A DNA stretch of 64,000 nucleotides from Symbioplanes lichenis. GTDB lineage: Bacteria > Actinomycetota > Actinomycetes > Mycobacteriales > Micromonosporaceae. The stretch is taken from NCBI RefSeq assembly GCF_030709675.1, contig NZ_JAUZQD010000013.1, forward strand, positions 124,001-188,000. Direction: 5' to 3'. Positions 59,448 through 64,000 of this stretch are shown here, piece by piece. A program made the position numbers and the translations under genes. The notes under the pieces are model-generated. The model was given only the letters and a program-made list of their open reading frames with translations, did not search any database and was not told the DNA's origin. Within the stretch, counting starts at the first letter, position 1; every line of letters starts with the position of its first letter.

Positions 59448-60835
59448 CGGCGACCGGAGGCACCCGGGTGCGGCCGGCCCTCAAGGCCCGTCATGACGTC
59501 GCGTTGCCGGAACGGGTCGCCCGGTCCGCGGCGGCGCTCGCCGGTCTGCCCGCGGACGACGCCCTCGGCTGGCTGCACCGGCGTCGCACGGACGTCCCGT
59601 TCTCGGTGGACCGCATCCCCTTCGAGGAGCTCGAGGGCTGGTCGTTCGCACCGGGGACCGGGAACCTCGTGCACCGCAGCGGCCGCTTCTTCACGGTGGA
59701 GGGGCTGCACGTCAGTGTGGGGGAGGAGCCCCACCGGTCGAAATGGCACCAGCCCATCATCGTGCAGCCGGAGATCGGCATCCTCGGGATCCTGGCCCGG
59801 GAGATCGACGGCGTCCTGCATTTCCTGATGCAGGCGAAGATGGAGCCGGGCAACCCCGGGCTGGTGCAGCTCTCGCCGACCGTCCAGGCGACGTACAGCA
59901 ACTACACCAAGGTGCACGGCGGTGCCTCCGTGCGCCACCTGGAGTACTTCACCGATCCGTCCCGCGGTCGTGTCCTGCTGGACGGGTTGCAGTCGGAACA
60001 CGGCTCCTGGTTCCACCGCAAGCGCAACCGCAACATGATCGTCGAAGTGCGGGATCCGGTGCCCGAGCACGAGGACTTCCGCTGGTTCACCCTCGGCCAG
60101 ATCCACGCGCTCATGCGGCACGACCACGCCGTGAACCTGGACGCGCGATCCGTCCTGAGCGGACTCGGTGCACCCGGCACGCCGTACGCGCTGCACTCCG
60201 ACACGGAGCTGCTGTCGTGGCTGGCCGGCCGCCGATCCACGACCCCGATCCGCAGCGAACGCGTCCCGCTCTCCGGACTGCGGGGCTGGAGACGCGGCAG
60301 ATTCTCGATCGATCACGAGGACGACCGGCACTTCCGTACCGTGGCCGTGTCGGTGCGGGCGGGCAACCGCGAGGTCGGGCACTGGACGCAACCGCTGATC
60401 GAGCCGCGCGGGCAGGGCACGGTCGCCTTCCTCACCCGTACGTTCGAGGGGGTGCCGCACGTGCTGATCCAGGCCCGGGCGGAGGGCGGCCTCCTCGACG
60501 TCGAGATGGGCCCTACCGTGCAGTGCGTGCCCCGCAGCTACGCCGGGGTGCCGGCCGCCGCCCGGCCGCTCTTCCTCGACCTGGTCACCGCGGCGGACCC
60601 GGCCCGCATCCGCTACTCCGCGCTGCTGTCCGAGGAGGGCGGCCGCTTCCTCGACTCGGTGAACCACTATCTGGTCCTGGACGCCGACGAGAGCGAGGCG
60701 CCACAGATCCCGCCACCCGGGTTCCGCTGGGTCTCCCGGGATCAACTCACCACGCTGGCCACCTTCAGCCACTATCTGAACGTCCAGGCGCGGACGCTGC
60801 TGCTGTGCCTGAACGCCGTGGCGGGCCGGGATTGA
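59444..60835 (+). CDS. NDP-hexose 2,3-dehydratase
   Basis: A 463-residue protein made of two homologous halves, as in the EvaA/TylX3-type NDP-hexose 2,3-dehydratases: WHQPIIVQPEIGILG ... SPTVQATYSNY in the first and WTQPLIEPRGQGTVAFL ... GPTVQCVPRSY in the second. It removes the C2 hydroxyl by elimination; the resulting 3-keto group is reduced by a Gfo/Idh 3-ketoreductase, encoded here at 24361-25368. ATG 59444 overlaps the 3-dehydratase stop. Length and duplicated architecture are normal for the family. Confidence 0.93.
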   Translation: MTATGGTRVRPALKARHDVALPERVARSAAALAGLPADDALGWLHRRRTDVPFSVDRIPFEELEGWSFAPGTGNLVHRSGRFFTVEGLHVSVGEEPHRSKWHQPIIVQPEIGILGILAREIDGVLHFLMQAKMEPGNPGLVQLSPTVQATYSNYTKVHGGASVRHLEYFTDPSRGRVLLDGLQSEHGSWFHRKRNRNMIVEVRDPVPEHEDFRWFTLGQIHALMRHDHAVNLDARSVLSGLGAPGTPYALHSDTELLSWLAGRRSTTPIRSERVPLSGLRGWRRGRFSIDHEDDRHFRTVAVSVRAGNREVGHWTQPLIEPRGQGTVAFLTRTFEGVPHVLIQARAEGGLLDVEMGPTVQCVPRSYAGVPAAARPLFLDLVTAADPARIRYSALLSEEGGRFLDSVNHYLVLDADESEAPQIPPPGFRWVSRDQLTTLATFSHYLNVQARTLLLCLNAVAGRD

Positions 60836-60938
60836 TCCAGCTCGCCGCGAGCGGCGGCATCGCTGCGCGCCGGGGGGCCGGACGTCGTGCGCTGCCGGCC
60901 CGGCCGCCCCGCACCGGCGGGCCGCCCGGGCCGCCCGC

Positions 60939-61172
60939 TCATCCGGCGACGATCCCGGATGCGATGGCCAAGCTGACCAGATGGGACTTCGTGGTGGCGC
61001 CCACCCGGCGCCGCGCCTCGGTCAGATGCTCGTCGACGGTGGTCTTCGAGATGCCGAGCCGGCGCGCGGTCTCCTTCGCGGTCAGACCTGATGCCGCGAG
61101 CCGGACCACTTCGGTCTGCCGCGCGGTGAGCGCCTTGGCGACATCGGCGGTGTCAGGGTGCGAAGTGCTCAT
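60939..61172 (-). CDS. Small LuxR-type HTH protein
   Basis: A 77-residue protein that is almost only a LuxR helix-turn-helix: LTARQTEVVRLAASGLTAKETARRLGISKTTVDEHLTEARRRVG region. It lacks receiver or ligand-binding domains, so it could be a constitutive DNA-binding protein, a dimerisation partner, or a competitor of the LAL regulator at shared sites. It converges with the 2,3-dehydratase gene and is divergent from the esterase with a 109-bp gap between them. Confidence 0.88.
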   Translation of the reverse strand: MSTSHPDTADVAKALTARQTEVVRLAASGLTAKETARRLGISKTTVDEHLTEARRRVGATTKSHLVSLAIASGIVAG

Positions 61173-61281
61173 TCCGGTCCTCTCCCGATGGGGCTGCCGT
61201 CACTCGTACGATCCCCGCCGGACCTAAAACCCCACCAAACAAACGCTTGTGGCGAGTTGAGCCGCCGCCGGAAAGGTCATC

Positions 61282-62226
61282 ATGCTGCGACCCCCATCGC
61301 TGGACAGTGAACTCGTCTCCCTCGGCGGTCGTCCCGCTGTCCTTCCGGCGGACTTCATCCGCGTCATGCGGTCGGCCCCGCCCCGGCCGGCGCCGACCGA
61401 CGAGGAGCTGACGCTCGGGGGCGCGTTCACGGTCGCGGAGGGGGCCGAGGCGGGTGTGCCGTTGCTCGTCGCGAGACCCACGCGGGTGCGGCAGGCCCGC
61501 GGCTGCGTCTATTTCATGCACGGTGGCGGAATGGTGTTCGGCGACAACCGCCGCAAACTCGGCGGGGTACTCGGCTGGGCGGCGGAGCTCGACCTGGTCG
61601 TGGTCTCGGCCGGCTACCGGCTGGCGCCGGAGAACCCGCACCCCGGGCCGGTCGAGGACTGCTGGCAGGGGCTGACCTGGACCGCCGGCCACGCCGGCGA
61701 GCTGACGTTCGACCCGGCGGGACTGATGGTGGCGGGCGGCAGCGCGGGCGGCGGGCTGGCCGCCGCGCTCGCGCTCATGGCCCGGGACCGGGGCGGGCCG
61801 GCGCTACGGGGCCAGCTCCTCATGGGGCCGATGCTCGACGATCGCAACGACTCGGCGTCGGTGACGCAGATGGCGGCCGCCGGGGGCTGGGACAAGGCGG
61901 CCAACGAGGCGGGCTGGACGGCGCTGCTCGGTGCCGCGCGGGGCGGGGCGGACGTCTCCCCGTACGCGGCGCCCGCGCGCACGACCGACGTCTCGGGACT
62001 TCCGCCGGCTTACGTGGACGTGGGATCGGCGGAGATCTTCCGGGACGAGGCCGTCGCGTACGCGAATCGGATCTGGCAGGCGGGCGGGTCGGCCGAGCTG
62101 CACGTCTGGCCGGGCGGCTTCCATGGTTTCGACGTCCATTTTCCCCAGGCCACACTGTCACGGGCGGCACAGGCCGCACGGCTGGCGTGGCTCCGCCGCC
62201 TGTACGCGACACCCGCCGCGGAGTGA
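61282..62226 (+). CDS. HSL-family esterase/lipase
   Basis: A 314-residue alpha/beta hydrolase of the hormone-sensitive lipase family: oxyanion motif FMHGGGMVFG, nucleophile elbow VAGGSAGGG, acid region DVGSAEIFRDE and the catalytic His in PGGFHGFD. All catalytic residues are present. It could remove or install an acyl group on the product, or protect the host. It stands alone after the sugar dehydratases, and the 453 bp following it hold no gene, so it may be the right edge of the terpenoid cluster. Confidence 0.9.
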   Translation: MLRPPSLDSELVSLGGRPAVLPADFIRVMRSAPPRPAPTDEELTLGGAFTVAEGAEAGVPLLVARPTRVRQARGCVYFMHGGGMVFGDNRRKLGGVLGWAAELDLVVVSAGYRLAPENPHPGPVEDCWQGLTWTAGHAGELTFDPAGLMVAGGSAGGGLAAALALMARDRGGPALRGQLLMGPMLDDRNDSASVTQMAAAGGWDKAANEAGWTALLGAARGGADVSPYAAPARTTDVSGLPPAYVDVGSAEIFRDEAVAYANRIWQAGGSAELHVWPGGFHGFDVHFPQATLSRAAQAARLAWLRRLYATPAAE

Positions 62227-62679
62227 CACGGGGGCCTGCCCCGGGTGGATCATCCCGGCGAAAAGTTGAGTTCGTCGGGGAAGATTTGCCCCGCACGTCT
62301 GGTGTGGATACATCCACCGACGTAGTCTTCCTGACGGTAGTCGCGCCGTAGCGTGAAGTCAGCGCGGTGGTGGCTCCGTCGATCGCGTCACGGGGGAGGC
62401 GAGCGCGCAGTTGATGGATGTCGTGTTGCGGGCCGGAAATCCGGCGTCGGCCATGAGTGGTCGCATGTTCCGCTGATGCACTCGTTCCCGGCCGGAGTCG
62501 CCGGGCCGCCCCGTCGTTCTCCGGGGCGAACATTCTTTCACGGCTGATCATTTGTCGTCTTTCCGTACGCCCGTGCGCGTGCGGAAAGCCTTCTGGTCGT
62601 GCCGATCAATAGCGGACGGGTGGTGCGCGTCGTCGGCGCGCCGCCGGTCGCTTCGTGCCGTCGTTGGTGAGGAGTAGCG
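62227..62679. promoter_or_regulatory. Long leader/intergenic region before the second radical SAM gene
   Basis: A 453-bp stretch without a convincing gene. It holds GTGGATACATCCAC at 62304-62317 (6-bp inverted arms) and a strong hairpin at 62559-62588 (CTTTCCGTACGC against GCGTGCGGAAAG, 11 of 12 pairs, 6-base loop), 92 bp before the start codon. No B12-box (GCCACTG) was seen, so a classic cobalamin riboswitch is not supported. The radical SAM ribosome site is GAGGAG at about 62669. Confidence 0.5.
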
Positions 62680-64000
62680 ATGCTGCGTGTCAAAATCGTG
62701 CAACAAGGCGTGTGGCACATGTCCAAGGAATCGATGCCTCTGGCGGCCGGCTATCTGGCCGCGATGGTGCGCGGCGACGCCGGCCTGTCGGCCCGCTGCG
62801 AGGTGGAGATTCTGAACTACTCGGGCTCCGTGAGCCTGTGGGAGATGGCCACCCAGCTGCTCAGCGGCGCGCCGGCCGACGTGCTCTGCTTCTCCGTCCT
62901 GGGCTGGAACGTCAAGCAGTTCGGCACGCTCGCCGAGACGTTCAAGCAGGTCAACCCCGAGGGTACGGTGATCTTCGGGGGCAACCACGTGACCAACCAG
63001 GCGCATCGGGTGCTGCGCCAGTGGCCCGAGGTCGACGTCGTGGTGAACGGCGAGGGCGAGGTGACCTTCCTCGAGCTGCTGCGGGCGGTCGAGGCGGGCA
63101 CCCCGCTGGCCGAGGTCGCCGGCATTTCCTTCCGCGACGCCGGTCAGGAGGTGGTGACCACGCCGGAACGGGAGCGGATCTCTGATCTCGACATCATTCC
63201 GTCGCCCATTCTGGAGGGTGTGCTGCCGCTTCTCGATGAGGCGGGGGCGTTCCGCTACGATGTGGCTCTGATGGAGACGAACCGGGGTTGCCCGTACCAT
63301 TGTTCGTTCTGTTTCTGGGGCGGTGCGGTCGGCCAGCGCGTGCGTTCTTTCTCGCGTGAGCGGCTGCGGGCCGAGCTCGAGGTGCTGGCGCAGCACGGGG
63401 CGGAGACCGTCGTTCTCTGCGACGCCAATTTCGGCATCCTGCGGCAGGATCTCGAGTTCGTGCAGGACCTGGTGGAGGTGCGCCGCAAGTACGGCTTCCC
63501 GCGGGCGCTGGAGACCTCGTGGGCCAAGAACAAGTCCGCGACCTTCTACGAGATCGTCGACATCATGCGTGAGGAGGGCATCCGCAGTTCCTTCACGCTC
63601 GCGCTGCAGACGCTGAGTGACCAGGCGCTGGAGACGATGAACCGCCGCAACATGAAGATCAACGCCTGGCGGGACCTCGTCGAACGGCTCACCGGCGACG
63701 GCATGGACATCTACGCCGAGCTCATCTGGGGTGCGCCCGGTGAGACGCCGGAGTCGTTCCTGGCCGGCTACGACGAGCTGGCCGAGCACGTCTCGCGGAT
63801 CGCCGCCTATCCACTGATCCTGTTGCCGAACACCGAGTACTCCGACCGCAAGGACCTGCACGGCTTCGTCACGGTGCGCGGCGAGCGCGACGATTTCGAG
63901 TACGTCATCGCCAATCGCGGCATGTCGCTGGAGCAGAACCTGTCGATGCAGCGATTCCTGTTCTGGGCCCGGCTCCTGGCGGAGAACCTGGTGCTGCGGC
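62680..64000 (+). CDS. B12-binding radical SAM protein (3' truncated by window)
   Basis: The first 440 residues of a class B type radical SAM enzyme. The N-terminal part resembles a cobalamin-binding domain (PADVLCFSVLGWNVKQFG, FGGNHVTNQ, VNGEGE). The radical SAM cysteines are Cys204, Cys208 and Cys211 in RGCPYHCSFCFWGG. The frame continues past the window end. Such enzymes methylate unactivated carbons or phosphinates, or catalyse other rearrangements. It differs clearly from the CloN6-type enzyme at 32450 in the cluster-binding loop. It could add a methyl group to the terpenoid or belong to the next gene cluster. ATG 62680 follows GAGGAG. Confidence 0.9.
   Translation, partial: MLRVKIVQQGVWHMSKESMPLAAGYLAAMVRGDAGLSARCEVEILNYSGSVSLWEMATQLLSGAPADVLCFSVLGWNVKQFGTLAETFKQVNPEGTVIFGGNHVTNQAHRVLRQWPEVDVVVNGEGEVTFLELLRAVEAGTPLAEVAGISFRDAGQEVVTTPERERISDLDIIPSPILEGVLPLLDEAGAFRYDVALMETNRGCPYHCSFCFWGGAVGQRVRSFSRERLRAELEVLAQHGAETVVLCDANFGILRQDLEFVQDLVEVRRKYGFPRALETSWAKNKSATFYEIVDIMREEGIRSSFTLALQTLSDQALETMNRRNMKINAWRDLVERLTGDGMDIYAELIWGAPGETPESFLAGYDELAEHVSRIAAYPLILLPNTEYSDRKDLHGFVTVRGERDDFEYVIANRGMSLEQNLSMQRFLFWARLLAENLVLR

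Noticed and set aside
62559..62679. Cobalamin riboswitch for the B12-dependent enzyme
   Set aside because: A hairpin is present, but no B12-box or the expected multi-stem core could be found.
62548..63861. Minus-strand open frame of 437 codons at the right edge
   Set aside because: The plus strand encodes a radical SAM protein with a perfect CxxxCxxC and a good ribosome site; the antisense translation has no recognisable features.
1..64000. tRNA, rRNA, transposase, integrase and phage genes
   Set aside because: None was recognised on either strand while reading through the window; weak cases could still have been missed without a search tool.

Overview
The window is high-GC, gene-dense DNA of actinomycete type: GTG starts, ATGA/GTGA overlaps, and SARP and LuxR-family pathway regulators. 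No ribosomal, tRNA, transposase or CRISPR sequence was seen. Nearly the whole window is secondary-metabolite biosynthesis. The genus cannot be fixed from the sequence alone.

Region 1 (1-15080, all plus strand) is the end of a nonribosomal peptide operon. It holds the C-terminus of an NRPS with a degenerate, truncated adenylation domain followed by PCP and thioesterase, then an MbtH protein, a type II thioesterase, a P450, an MFS exporter, an ATP-grasp ligase, a PhyH-type dioxygenase, an A-T-C-A-T-C NRPS and a class I/II aminotransferase. It ends 8 bp from a gene of the opposite strand.

Region 2 (15089-25368, minus strand) is an isoprenoid supply operon. In transcription order it encodes a Gfo/Idh 3-ketoreductase, MetK, mevalonate kinase, diphosphomevalonate decarboxylase, phosphomevalonate kinase, type 2 IPP isomerase, HMG-CoA reductase, HMG-CoA synthase, an NphT7-type acetoacetyl-CoA synthase and a small protein.

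Region 3 (25539-35311, plus strand) holds a P450 and a complete pyrrole-2-carboxylate cassette of the clorobiocin/coumermycin type: proline adenylation enzyme, PCP, prolyl-PCP dehydrogenase, KASIII acyl shuttle and B12 radical SAM C-methylase. It also carries an unusual beta-lactamase-fold/ACP fusion and ends with a geranylgeranyl diphosphate synthase.

Region 4 (35406-53714) contains deoxysugar genes (glycosyltransferase, 4-ketoreductase, 3,5-epimerase, RmlA, sugar O-methyltransferase) and terpene assembly and tailoring genes (FAD epoxidase-like enzyme, class II cyclase-like protein with a degenerate acid motif, UbiA membrane protein, FAH-family protein, TauD dioxygenase, two P450s, two paralogous methyltransferases, a TetR regulator and two hydrolases).

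Region 5 (53727-62226) holds a SARP, a large LAL-type LuxR regulator, the two sugar dehydratases that remove C3 and C2 oxygens, a small LuxR-type HTH protein and an esterase. At 62680 a second B12 radical SAM gene starts and runs off the window.

Read together, regions 2-5 would make GGPP from mevalonate, epoxidise and cyclise it, oxidise the core, attach a 2,3,6-trideoxy, O-methylated sugar (amicetose type) and esterify with 5-methylpyrrole-2-carboxylate. This parts list matches the phenalinolactone family of diterpenoid glycosides, here with a dedicated mevalonate and SAM supply. That assignment is inference from gene content. The NDP-glucose 4,6-dehydratase and an electron donor for the [2Fe-2S] dehydratase are not in the window.
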